From the NCBI GenBank assembly GCA_965249785.1, contig CBDFMU010000009.1, positions 98,011 to 162,010 on the forward strand: a DNA stretch of 64,000 bases, in the 5' to 3' direction. The stretch is from M3007 sp965249785 (GTDB lineage Bacteria; Bacteroidota; Bacteroidia; Chitinophagales; Saprospiraceae). Each line of letters begins with the position of its first letter. Within the stretch, counting starts at the first letter, position 1. A program made the translations under genes and the position numbers. This document shows positions 53,510 through 61,791 of the stretch, in pieces. The notes beneath the pieces were generated by a model. That model ran no database searches, had not been told where the DNA came from, and was given only the letters and a program-made list of their open reading frames with translations.

Positions 53510-53680
53510 TCATTCCCCCATCAGCATCTCCTCAAAAGCCCCCACCTCACACCGGAACTCCCATTCATTGATGCGAATATAATTGTCCAGTTATCCGCCA
53601 TAGACTGTCCAAGATACCGATAAAGCGAACGCAGCGCGTCAAAATCCAAGCCATCCCGGGTGCTAAAAAATGTTTATAGG
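53510..53680 (-). pseudogene. Decayed gene fragment between the two tail copies
   Basis: Minus-strand pieces in two frames: TRDGLDFDALRSLYRYLGQS in one, and DNYIRINEWEFRCEVGAFEE followed by MLMGE and a stop at 53510-53512 in the other. They look like the C-terminal end of one protein broken by a frame change. No longer gene supports it. Family unknown. It suggests a further gene was once present in this island. Confidence 0.45.
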
Positions 53681-54160
53681 TCATCCTATTTGGATGCCGT
53701 CTCTTAAGAAAACGTACACTTCAAATACACAGATCATCACCAAACAGAGGAGCAAAACTCCATAAAACGGATAAATGGAGTGGGAAGTCATAGCCCCAAA
53801 AGCCTTTTTAATCGCTGGCCAGCCACGGCCACCAATAGAAATCTTGTAAAGATCCGGATAAGCAAAATTCCCGCTCTGGATTTTTGCCGCCGAAGCCCTT
53901 GATAAGTTTACGGCCGTACGTTCCATGCTCAAGTAAAAAGCGTCAAGCCACGCCAATAAGATAAGTACCGGGTAGGCCACATATAAAGTTTGCGGGTCTT
54001 TGGTATTAGCATATACTGCTGCCAGTGCCGCGATCACCGCCAGGGTAAGGGCCTTGCAATTGGCACTGTTGGTGGCAAAACGGGTGATGATGCCCTGTAT
54101 GGTGGACATGTGAGCGATGATGAGCTCGTCAGAGACGGCGTTGTAGGGTGGGTTTGTCAT
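53681..54160 (-). CDS. Small 3-TM membrane protein of the TIR island (paralogue 1)
   Basis: 159 residues. The N-terminus has IIAHMSTIQGIITRFATNSANCKA, then two TM segments (LTLAVIAALAAVYA; YVAYPVLILLAWLDAFYL) followed by SMERTAVNLSR. After a soluble loop (GNFAYPDLYKISIGGRGWPA) comes a C-terminal TM (IYPFYGVLLLCLVMICVFEVYVF). It shares the plan IQxxxxRxAxNS...PVLxLxxLDAxxLxxER with the protein at 59837-60277. It is the last gene of the minus-strand operon, 32 bases after the double-TIR gene. It may be a membrane target or pore partner. Confidence 0.7.
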   Translation of the reverse strand: MTNPPYNAVSDELIIAHMSTIQGIITRFATNSANCKALTLAVIAALAAVYANTKDPQTLYVAYPVLILLAWLDAFYLSMERTAVNLSRASAAKIQSGNFAYPDLYKISIGGRGWPAIKKAFGAMTSHSIYPFYGVLLLCLVMICVFEVYVFLRDGIQIG

Positions 54161-54192
54161 ATTTTAGAGGCCTTTTTTAAATAATTGGCAAT

Positions 54193-57100
54193 TTATTTTT
54201 TATACAAACGATTAGATGCCTGGACAAAACCTTCAAAGGCAGATTTAAATGCTTCCAGCTTTCCCGAAATGTCATTTTCCGGGTCTTTATGCCCGCCACT
54301 ATTGATGCTCAAAACAATATTAGCAAGTTGCCAGGCAAGTGTGTCAAGCGATTTTTTTAAAGAGTTTGCTTTGGGAGAATCTTCTAACAAGATTCCATAT
54401 TTGTCTAAAATGTGGTCAAGGGTGTCACTTAGATTAGTGATGAAGTCTTCATCTTTCACACTAATCTTGGCTCGCGAAATTTTTTTTAAATAATCGCTTG
54501 CCTCGCTGAAAATTACCGCGTATTCTTCAACCTTCTTTCTTGAAATTTTGCGTATACATTCTTTGATCCACACTCGTAGTCGATCATGAAAACCCTCTCG
54601 ATCGTTTTCATCTATTTGTTCATAAACGGCAAACTTCCGAAGATAAGCCAGATCATTCCGATTTTTATCCCGTGTATAAGGTAAATCGTTGTTGATTACG
54701 GAAAAGAAATAAATATTTCCTTCCGCATTCCATTCCTCCAAATCCGAGACGTTTGAAAACCGAACACCGACCAAAATAACTTCACCAGCCCGCTGTCTTT
54801 CCAGTAATACCGGTACCTCGTATTGATTGGCGTAACTTCCCGGATTAACCAATCTGGCGTTAACAAGCAGTACGGCGACATCGCATTCGGTAGCGAATCG
54901 ATGAAATATTTCGTGCATATTGCCAGATGCCGCGTTCCGGTCGTAAAGTATTTCCATGTCCCGCTCATTACAATCTTTGAAGCGGTCACAGAAGTCATCC
55001 ATGAGCGGCTGGTTTTCCCGTGCATAGCAGAGAAATACTTTCCACTTTTTTTGTTTGGCTTTACTTCGTTTAGTGCTTTTCTCTATTTCGTTAAACAGTT
55101 TATCAGTCTGTTTAGGATACAGGACAATAGTACCGTTTTCAATGTCTAAAACTAATTTTTCTATTTCTTTTGCAATTGCTGCAAAAGCTGTATCCTGGTT
55201 TGGCCACGAGGATACCGGCAAGAGCGTTCGCGTTTTCTTTTCTTTAGGTAATATAGATAAATTACCGATTCCATAAATTTTTTCCCAAGAACAATGATTT
55301 AATAAAATTGGCAGAATCACACATTCTTTACGGGTATGTCTTTCAAACATAGTGGCTAATTCCACTTCATTAATATATTCAGATGCCAGAAAATCAGTAC
55401 TCACCAACAAAAGAAAAATATCCGCAGTTGCTAAGTTTTGTCGTATTGATTCATCAAATGATTCTCCAGCCAGAATGTTGGAATCATCCCAAATAGCAAT
55501 CCTTTTCTGCTCTATTAAAGGTTGTAACGCTTTGGTTAGATTAAGAAGTTGATCTTGATCACGATGAGAATAGGAAATAAAAATGTTCAAAGGTTTAGGT
55601 GTAACGACGGAACGGCCTGATTTTCGGGTCACCTTTTTACGTAGTGAAGCTTTAGAACTGACTTTAAAGTTCGGTTCCTCCACGCTTGCTTGCGTGTCAT
55701 TCGCATACTGTTCCAATCTTTTTTCCCATTCTTTCGACAGAAGTACAAAATCTCCCCAGCCCTCTTCCCCGTCCAGGTACGTTATCACCGCCCGGAGTTC
55801 TTCTACCATTTCCGGAGCTGGCTTTTTGCTGGTCATCGCCTTTATTATAGTGAGGTTCGCACGATGTTCTGCCCAAGCCACGCTGTTCTTATTGACAGGT
55901 TTATTCTTTTCCATTAAATCCCGCAGATATCCCAACACTTTTTTGCGCCGCTCGGGGTGCCGCTGCTCCAAATACTGCCATAATTTCTCGCGGGCAGGTA
56001 GCGGTATCTGCCCACTAATAAACCACGGTAGTCGCGTCAAGTCCAGTATATTTTGCGCCGTCAGCAATTCGTATCCAAGGGATGCACCAATTACTTTTCC
56101 CAACCGTAGGGTCAGGTCGAAATGTAGGGAGGGATATACTGCGCAGGCAGCCAGCCAACAAAGCATACCGGAGTCGAAATGCTGTCGCAAGATGGGCATA
56201 ATATCTTCCTGCAACTGAATCGGCTCCATTTCGGCCACTTCGCGAAGGTAATCCGGCAGCAACTCATAAGAAGTATCCTCCGCAGCGGGCGGTTCAGCCA
56301 GGTATTGCAGACTTTCTATCGAAGCGGGTAGCAACAGGAATACTTTGTCCAATAGGTCTTCCTGATAGCCCCACTCCGCACGCGGTATGGGGGTGAGCAG
56401 GGCGCGCATCCGCCAGCCGTGCAAAGGAGCCGCCCATTCGGCCAGTTTGCCGGTATTTGAGCTCAACAGGCGATAGCCGGAACCCAAAACGATCAGCTGC
56501 GCGTCCGGGTAACGATGACGCAATTCGTACAGATTTAGCCCATTTGGATATTGCTCATTCCGGTTAATGCGCAGGTCGCTATCGTAAAAAAAACGCTCGA
56601 CAAATACTTCGTTGGAACGAAACGTTTGAAAAACATGATCGAACAGCCCGGCACGGTGGTCGTTTCGGGAAAAACGCTCCACCAACAAAAGGTATTCCGG
56701 CGGTTGGGTACGTTGCCGGTATCGAAACTCGGGCAATCCGCCAGCAGTAATAATGGCCTGTACCGTAGCCTCTATATCCAATTCAGTAGCATCTGACCAT
56801 TCGCGGCGGCGCAGTTGGAGCATAGTTTTGCCGAATCCTTCCCCTATGTTGATCTCCAAGCTATCATCTTTGGGGGCAATATTCCACGAGAACGGCGGCT
56901 CCGTACAGTTCTTTAATTCTACCACCAAAGGGCGGCGACCTGGCCGGACGGCAGGCGCATGGGTAGAAAAATCGGCTGTCTTTTCTGACTGCGTTTTTTC
57001 GTTAGAGGAAGATTCTCCCGATTTCAGGAACTCGGAGGATTCAACTGTTTCCGGGGCCTTTGGCCATTCTAAATCCTTTTCCAGGATTTGATCGAACAGA

Positions 57101-57330
57101 TGATAGAACAGGTCTTGCTGCCTTTCGTCGGTAGCAAAAATGGGACAGGAAAACATTTTAAATTGCGCAGGTGAGCAGTCAACGGGCAGGCATGCCCACA
57201 GCCGTTGCAACCGGATATAGCGGTCAAGGCTAAGGACGATCCCGGCTGCTTCCAAAGCAGGAAGTAACAGGGCAAGCAGCCGGTGTTGTCGGACCGTAAC
57301 ATCCGCAGTATTCATACCTTGTATCTTCAC
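54193..57330 (-). CDS. Multidomain conflict protein: adaptor region, vWA-like domain, two TIR domains, helical tail
   Basis: 1045 residues from a GTG overlapping the MoxR stop (GTGA); an ATG 5 codons on, at 57315, is as likely. Residues ~15-90 resemble the N-terminal region of SAV_2336-type proteins (LLALLLPALEAAGIVLSLDRYI). Residues ~208-320 look vWA-like (PPEYLLLVERFSRNDHRAGL...DAQLIVLGSGYRL) without an intact metal-binding DxSxS. A helical part (345-560; AACAVYPSLHFDLTLRLG, LPWFISGQIPL) is typical of MoxR-associated proteins. TIR-a spans 578-745 (candidate Glu E657 in SEYINEVEL) and TIR-b 762-928 (E838 in SYANQYEV). A helical tail (930-1045) ends it. Likely a sensor-effector regulated by the MoxR ATPase encoded upstream. 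Family names are from recall. Confidence 0.8.
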   Translation of the reverse strand: MKIQGMNTADVTVRQHRLLALLLPALEAAGIVLSLDRYIRLQRLWACLPVDCSPAQFKMFSCPIFATDERQQDLFYHLFDQILEKDLEWPKAPETVESSEFLKSGESSSNEKTQSEKTADFSTHAPAVRPGRRPLVVELKNCTEPPFSWNIAPKDDSLEINIGEGFGKTMLQLRRREWSDATELDIEATVQAIITAGGLPEFRYRQRTQPPEYLLLVERFSRNDHRAGLFDHVFQTFRSNEVFVERFFYDSDLRINRNEQYPNGLNLYELRHRYPDAQLIVLGSGYRLLSSNTGKLAEWAAPLHGWRMRALLTPIPRAEWGYQEDLLDKVFLLLPASIESLQYLAEPPAAEDTSYELLPDYLREVAEMEPIQLQEDIMPILRQHFDSGMLCWLAACAVYPSLHFDLTLRLGKVIGASLGYELLTAQNILDLTRLPWFISGQIPLPAREKLWQYLEQRHPERRKKVLGYLRDLMEKNKPVNKNSVAWAEHRANLTIIKAMTSKKPAPEMVEELRAVITYLDGEEGWGDFVLLSKEWEKRLEQYANDTQASVEEPNFKVSSKASLRKKVTRKSGRSVVTPKPLNIFISYSHRDQDQLLNLTKALQPLIEQKRIAIWDDSNILAGESFDESIRQNLATADIFLLLVSTDFLASEYINEVELATMFERHTRKECVILPILLNHCSWEKIYGIGNLSILPKEKKTRTLLPVSSWPNQDTAFAAIAKEIEKLVLDIENGTIVLYPKQTDKLFNEIEKSTKRSKAKQKKWKVFLCYARENQPLMDDFCDRFKDCNERDMEILYDRNAASGNMHEIFHRFATECDVAVLLVNARLVNPGSYANQYEVPVLLERQRAGEVILVGVRFSNVSDLEEWNAEGNIYFFSVINNDLPYTRDKNRNDLAYLRKFAVYEQIDENDREGFHDRLRVWIKECIRKISRKKVEEYAVIFSEASDYLKKISRAKISVKDEDFITNLSDTLDHILDKYGILLEDSPKANSLKKSLDTLAWQLANIVLSINSGGHKDPENDISGKLEAFKSAFEGFVQASNRLYKK

Positions 57331-58268
57331 TTCACAAAATCTTCCATTTTTTGCATGTCCTCGCGAGTTTTAGCCAACACCGAATAAGACATTTTAAGCA
57401 GTTTTTTGCTCGGAGCATCCAATTTTGACAGTTTGTCCAGCGCTGCCAGCGGAAGCCCGATTTGAGGCAGCAGCATAGTCCAGGCAATTAGTTCAGCCGT
57501 AGCCGGCTTTTTGCTGAGATTCAATTCCCGGAGTTTTAAAAAATGGCTGACTGCTGAAGCCAGGTCCGTATCCGCAGAAGTACCGGTATGCTTGGATTGC
57601 AGAATTTCCAATAATCTTTTTTCTTCGGGAAATTTTATGTGGTGATAGACCACCCGGCGAAGAAAAGCATCCGGGAGATTTTTTTCCGAATTAGAAGTAA
57701 TGATGATGATGGGCAACAGATTGGCGGGGCATAGCCACTTTTTAGGGGGCTTGACCGGAATTTCCGGCACCTCAAATTCCAATTTTTCAATGGCAAATAA
57801 AAGGTCATTGGGTAGATCGCGTGGTGCTTTGTCTATTTCATCAATCAACACTACACTGCGCGTTATTTTACTTTCGGCGGCCACCCGGATAGCTTCCCCC
57901 AAGCCTTGATAGCGGATGAAGCGAAGCTCCATTTCCTCCGATGTCAACGCCCCATTTTGCGGGTTTTGAATATATTGGAAATGTCCCAACGTATCGTAAT
58001 GGTAAAAAAGGTCTTTTTTGGCGGAGCTGGTTTGGGCATTGAAAACCAATGGCTCCCCCAAATTGAACTGCTTCGCCACATGATAGGCCAGTTGGGTTTT
58101 GCCAGTGCCCGGGTCGCCAGTCAACAGCAGCGGTTGCCCTAAGGCGAGGGCAACGTTGACTGCAGCCTCAAGTTCTTCGGAGGGAAGATAGTTTTTATCC
58201 TTTCCTGTCGGAACAAATTCGGGAAGACCTCTGGGCGCACCCTGACCTTGGTAAAGTTTAAATTCCAT
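57327..58268 (-). CDS. MoxR-family AAA+ ATPase
   Basis: 313 residues. Walker A PLLLTGDPGTGKTQLAYHVA, Walker B SVVLIDEIDKAPRDLPNDLL, sensor 1 in PIIIITSNSEKNLPDAF with the Arg finger LRRVVYHHIKFP. A C-terminal helical lid (LLPQIGLPLAALDKLSKLDA) follows. MoxR ATPases act as chaperones on vWA-domain partners. Here the partner is the next gene, which overlaps by 4 bases and holds a vWA-like domain. It starts 15 bases after the upstream TIR gene in the same operon. Confidence 0.92.
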   Translation of the reverse strand: MEFKLYQGQGAPRGLPEFVPTGKDKNYLPSEELEAAVNVALALGQPLLLTGDPGTGKTQLAYHVAKQFNLGEPLVFNAQTSSAKKDLFYHYDTLGHFQYIQNPQNGALTSEEMELRFIRYQGLGEAIRVAAESKITRSVVLIDEIDKAPRDLPNDLLFAIEKLEFEVPEIPVKPPKKWLCPANLLPIIIITSNSEKNLPDAFLRRVVYHHIKFPEEKRLLEILQSKHTGTSADTDLASAVSHFLKLRELNLSKKPATAELIAWTMLLPQIGLPLAALDKLSKLDAPSKKLLKMSYSVLAKTREDMQKMEDFVK

Positions 58269-58283
58269 ATATGAGTGATATTG

Positions 58284-59699
58284 TTAATTTTTAGGATCAC
58301 GGTAAAATTTATAGGCAGCGTACTGCATTTCTTCGAGCATATACATATCGTAGCGGAGGGGCTTCATTTTTCTTCGGTTATGGGGAAGATTTTGGCGAAG
58401 TTCGTCCAGCAAGAAATCTACGTGGGTAGTTTCCAGGAAACTATGTGCCCAAGATTCGACATCGGTCTCCGCAACTGGCAGAAGCTGATCAATATGCAGT
58501 TTAGGAGTTTCTTCTCGCAGAATCTTGTCATCAGACACTATTGCATCAAGGCAGGCCAGCTGGGCTTGGCTCTCCGAAGAACATCGTTCGTGCAGATCCG
58601 GAAATTTGAAAACGAAAAAGAATACGAATTTTCTATAATTGGGGGAAAGTCGCTCGAATTTTTGCAAAATAAAGCAAATTTGCTCAGCAAAGTCCGTTGC
58701 GTCACCCAAGTCATTTCCTTCTATTTCAAACACGAGGGCCACTCGATTTTGTCTTTCGAGCCATTCGGCAGGATTCGTTACAAACCGCTCAAAATCAACC
58801 TCCTTTTTTAAAAAACGATCTTGGAAAACCTTCCACAATGCCCCCCAAGTTCTGGTCTTTGTCGATGCTAAATTCAGACGAATAACCTCCAATTCATTAG
58901 TATATCTATCATTTCGAAAAAATTCCGTAAAATCGTCTTCAAAAAAATAAACCAATCGTTTGGCGATGCTACTTGGGTTTTGTTTGGGGCAGGCACTTAT
59001 AAAATATACTAAATTCTCAGGGTCGTTCTTGTGCTTATCGAAGTGTGGACGCAATCGTTTGGTGTAGCTCTCTTCCCGATCGCTTCTTACGGTCATGAGT
59101 GGTGAAATATTGTCATTCTCTTTCGGTGGATATTGTGTAAAGAACGTACGCCAAGGATCAGGGTTTTCACTCTCTGTATGGTGATTAGAGGGTCTAGGGT
59201 GCAATTTAATCTCGCCTTTTTGAATATCAGTTGCTGACTTTTTAATCTTGTCCGAAATCTCATAAAACACATTATTTTTTCTCCCCAATAATTCGCAAAT
59301 GGATTTTAACTCTTGACTTTTCTTTTCCTTGGGAAGCATGGCCGTTTCAAGGATTCTCTTATCTTGGTACCAATGACATTGTCGCAACAATATTGGCACT
59401 ACTAAGCATTCTCCTTGGTCTCGTCGCTCAAAAATAATTTTTAATTCCGTTTCATTAATGTATCGGGAAGTGAGGAAGTCAGGGCTTAATAACAACAGCA
59501 CAATATCTGCCCTATGTAAGTAGTCACGTATTTCATCGTCCCAACGCTGCCCTGCCTTAATATGAGAATCTTCCCATACATTAACCTGCATGGCCTCTGC
59601 CCACGGCTGCATCATTATTACCAACCTATCCAGTTGAAGTCGGTCTTCCCTATTGTTCGAGTAAGAAATAAAAATATTTAAAGGTTTATGCACGAACAT
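58284..59699 (-). CDS. TIR domain protein with a C-terminal STAND-like (probably inactive) domain
   Basis: 471 residues from the ATG at 59699 (MFVHKPLNIFISYSNNREDR); the frame opens at a TTG at 59738, which overlaps the promoter and so is rejected. The TIR domain (4-165) has the Y-x4-E pattern SRYINETELKII (E85). The C-terminal region (~200-470) starts PWRTFFTQYPPKENDNISPL and has LVYFISACPKQNPSSIAKRL in place of a Walker A, VALVFEIEGNDLG in the Walker B position and a helical end. It resembles the inactive STAND (iSTAND) type domains reported for conflict systems. First gene of the minus-strand operon, hence a plausible sensor or effector. Assignment of the STAND part is tentative. Confidence 0.75.
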   Translation of the reverse strand: MFVHKPLNIFISYSNNREDRLQLDRLVIMMQPWAEAMQVNVWEDSHIKAGQRWDDEIRDYLHRADIVLLLLSPDFLTSRYINETELKIIFERRDQGECLVVPILLRQCHWYQDKRILETAMLPKEKKSQELKSICELLGRKNNVFYEISDKIKKSATDIQKGEIKLHPRPSNHHTESENPDPWRTFFTQYPPKENDNISPLMTVRSDREESYTKRLRPHFDKHKNDPENLVYFISACPKQNPSSIAKRLVYFFEDDFTEFFRNDRYTNELEVIRLNLASTKTRTWGALWKVFQDRFLKKEVDFERFVTNPAEWLERQNRVALVFEIEGNDLGDATDFAEQICFILQKFERLSPNYRKFVFFFVFKFPDLHERCSSESQAQLACLDAIVSDDKILREETPKLHIDQLLPVAETDVESWAHSFLETTHVDFLLDELRQNLPHNRRKMKPLRYDMYMLEEMQYAAYKFYRDPKN

Positions 59700-59735
59700 T
59701 TGCAGCGAGGAGGAAGGTAAAATACGAAAACCTCG

Positions 59736-59743
59736 CAAAGATA
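59736..59743 (-). promoter_or_regulatory. -7 promoter element of the TIR-MoxR operon
   Basis: The minus strand reads TATCTTTG, 36 bases before the ATG at 59699. No other promoter is seen within the operon down to 53681. Confidence 0.5.
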
Positions 59744-59799
59744 AGGGCTAACAAAAATTTCCTGTCGAAAAAACGGGCGTGCTGCCAAGCAATGTTTGT

Positions 59800-59807
59800 T
59801 ATTTTTG
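59800..59807 (+). promoter_or_regulatory. -7 promoter element for the plus-strand membrane protein
   Basis: TATTTTTG, 29 bases before the ATG at 59837. It lies inside the longer open frame from 59792, which favours the downstream start. It is divergent from the operon promoter, 56 bases away. Confidence 0.45.
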
Positions 59808-59836
59808 GGCGAAAAAACAACAAATCAGCTCAACAC

Positions 59837-60277
59837 ATGGAAAAATCCTATCCTGCTGCCGGCGAAAACAAGCGCAAGCACCTCGAACTCATCCAAGGCG
59901 TGGTCAATCGCCTCGCCGGAAACTCCTTTGCCATCAAGGGTTGGACGGCTGCCTTGGTGGCCGCTATTTTCGGACTGGCGGTGGCCTCCTCTAACCGTAA
60001 TCCCAGTTTATTTAATATTGCTTTTATTCCAGTGCTGCCTCTGTGGATATTGGATGCCTATTTTCTTTGGCAGGAGCGGTTGTACCGGGTACTTTACGGT
60101 CACATCCGCGAGAAAAATGAAGAAGAGATTGATTACGATATGAATGCCACGCCTTTTGAAGGGGGCAGAAATACGATGTTTAATTCTTTTATTTCGTTTA
60201 CACTTGTTATTTTCTACTTTTCACTGATTTCAACGGTAGTGGTAGTTATTTTGACCTTACCAGGCAAAGTGAACTAA
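59837..60277 (+). CDS. Small membrane protein of the TIR island (paralogue 2)
   Basis: 146 residues from the ATG at 59837 (MEKSYPAAGENKRKHLELIQ). It has GVVNRLAGNSFAIKGWTAAL, TM segments (LVAAIFGLAVAS; IAFIPVLPLWILDAYFLW), QERLYRVLYGHIREKNEEEI, a soluble loop and a C-terminal TM (SFTLVIFYFSLISTVVVVIL). It has the same plan as the protein at 53681-54160. It is transcribed away from the operon. A membrane effector or anchor role is suggested by context only. Confidence 0.7.
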   Translation: MEKSYPAAGENKRKHLELIQGVVNRLAGNSFAIKGWTAALVAAIFGLAVASSNRNPSLFNIAFIPVLPLWILDAYFLWQERLYRVLYGHIREKNEEEIDYDMNATPFEGGRNTMFNSFISFTLVIFYFSLISTVVVVILTLPGKVN

Positions 60278-60316
60278 AATACAGCACCGGCTCTGGTCAT
60301 CTATATATTTGCTTAG

Positions 60317-60515
60317 GGTTGCCGTTAAAAACAGCTTCCATACGTATCTTTTTCGCCCTGTTTCTGTTCTGCCTTGGCCCCTTCTTTTCTATCTAAACCC
60401 CTGAACTACAACATCGCTTTTGAGAAAGCCTAGACCAGCGGCAAACTAAAATTCGACATCACGCTCAATTTCTATCCTTTACCCACCAGCACCACGCACT
60501 TTGTGTTGCCAAACT
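60317..60515 (+). pseudogene. Possible degraded gene remnant in the 60278-60652 spacer
   Basis: Plus-strand pieces LPLKTASIRIFFALFLFCLG (signal-like), then in another frame LNYNIAFEKA, a stop, TSGKLKFDITLNFYPLPTST, THFVLPN and a stop. These read like coding sequence with stops. The parent family is uncertain. The rest of the spacer shows nothing else. Confidence 0.3.
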
Positions 60516-60652
60516 AGATCAATTAGAAGTTTAGTTTTCAAAAAACCTACAAAGTAGAAGCTACCAGCCATTATCAAAATAAATATCTATCCCAAAAGAC
60601 AAAAAGCGGCGCAATAGGCTTAAAATTTGCAGCGCCAATACTTGCTTCCCCC

Positions 60653-60660
60653 TATTTTTG
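60653..60660 (+). promoter_or_regulatory. -7 promoter element for the glycoside hydrolase gene
   Basis: TATTTTTG, 67 bases before the ATG at 60727. Confidence 0.4.
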
Positions 60661-60726
60661 TTTTCACCCAGCCCGCCAGCGTATTAGCGGCGGTGCTAAA
60701 CCTGTATGCGCAACAAACCAACTTTT

Positions 60727-61791
60727 ATGAACAAGATATTTACCACCTTTCTGGTCTGTACCTTCGCTGCTTTTTCGGTATCGGCGCAAATCAATTACAC
60801 TGCGAATCAACAAGTTACGCCCTATGCTGGCCCTTATCGGGCCGGGATCAACATGGGTTACTATCCAGGCTGGACCAACCAGAGCCTCTCCGACATCGCG
60901 GCGGGCAACCCGGCCTTGGGCATTCCCGGTATCGGTGCCAAAACCAATCGCGTCGGGCTGCCGGAAATCGTGCTGGACTATTTCGGTTATGGCCTGTTGG
61001 AAAGTGATTTTCAGCACTATAAGAGTGTTGGCATGAACGAATTCACGGCCTTTACGAATGGCCCGACCTGGCCGCACCAGGAAAAAACGCAGTATTGTCC
61101 GGGGCAGTTTTCGCCGCTTTTTGCCAATATGTACACCCCCATCTGGGACGGCGGCGCGAATGGCACACCTTACAATGACACGAATTACTACGCCGTTTAT
61201 TTATATAAAGTCGTGACTCAGTATAAAGACGATGTGCGTTTTTGGGAGGTTTGGAACGAACCAGGTTTTGACTACGCCAATCTGGGCTGGCGTGGGCCAG
61301 ACTATCCCGGCAACTGGTGGCTAGAAGGCCCGCAACCCTGCGACTACATCCTGCGGGCACCCATTTATAACTACATCCGTGCATTGCACATCGCCTGGGA
61401 AGTGATCAAAACGGTGGACCCCGATTCGTATGTCTGCATCAGCGGGGTCGGTTATTTGTCTTTTTTGAATGCCGTGCTTCGCAATACCGACAACCCCAAT
61501 AATGGCGACATTTCCCCGGAATATCCTTTACTCGGTGGGGCGTATTTTGACTGCGTGGCTATTCACTCCTATCCGCATTTCGATGGCTCCACGACCAATT
61601 ACGGGGAGAATTTTTTCGAGCGACATTCCGATCAGGCGGCCGATGGCGTTGCCAAAGTGATGAATGACTACCAGGGAATTTTGGATCAATACGGCTACGA
61701 TGGAGTCACTTATCCCAAAAAAGAGTGGATTTGTACGGAGATCAATTCGCCGCGTAAAGCCTTCACCGGAGATTTTTTTCGCGGGCCATGA
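60727..61791 (+). CDS. Secreted glycoside hydrolase, catalytic N-terminal part (frameshifted)
   Basis: The ATG at 60727 starts MNKIFTTFLVCTFAAFSVSAQ, a clear signal peptide; the frame opens at 60706. It is a clan A (TIM-barrel) type hydrolase: the acid/base Glu is probably in VRFWEVWNEPGFDY (NEP) and the nucleophile in EWICTEINSPRKAF. It also has VCISGVGYLSFLNA and FDCVAIHSYPHFDGS. The frame is lost in the T7 run 61773-61779: removal of one T continues as GDFFAGHDAQINHMMKAQ in the next part. The exact GH family is not assigned. The joined protein is about 877 residues, secreted by T9SS. Confidence 0.8.
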   Translation: MNKIFTTFLVCTFAAFSVSAQINYTANQQVTPYAGPYRAGINMGYYPGWTNQSLSDIAAGNPALGIPGIGAKTNRVGLPEIVLDYFGYGLLESDFQHYKSVGMNEFTAFTNGPTWPHQEKTQYCPGQFSPLFANMYTPIWDGGANGTPYNDTNYYAVYLYKVVTQYKDDVRFWEVWNEPGFDYANLGWRGPDYPGNWWLEGPQPCDYILRAPIYNYIRALHIAWEVIKTVDPDSYVCISGVGYLSFLNAVLRNTDNPNNGDISPEYPLLGGAYFDCVAIHSYPHFDGSTTNYGENFFERHSDQAADGVAKVMNDYQGILDQYGYDGVTYPKKEWICTEINSPRKAFTGDFFRGP

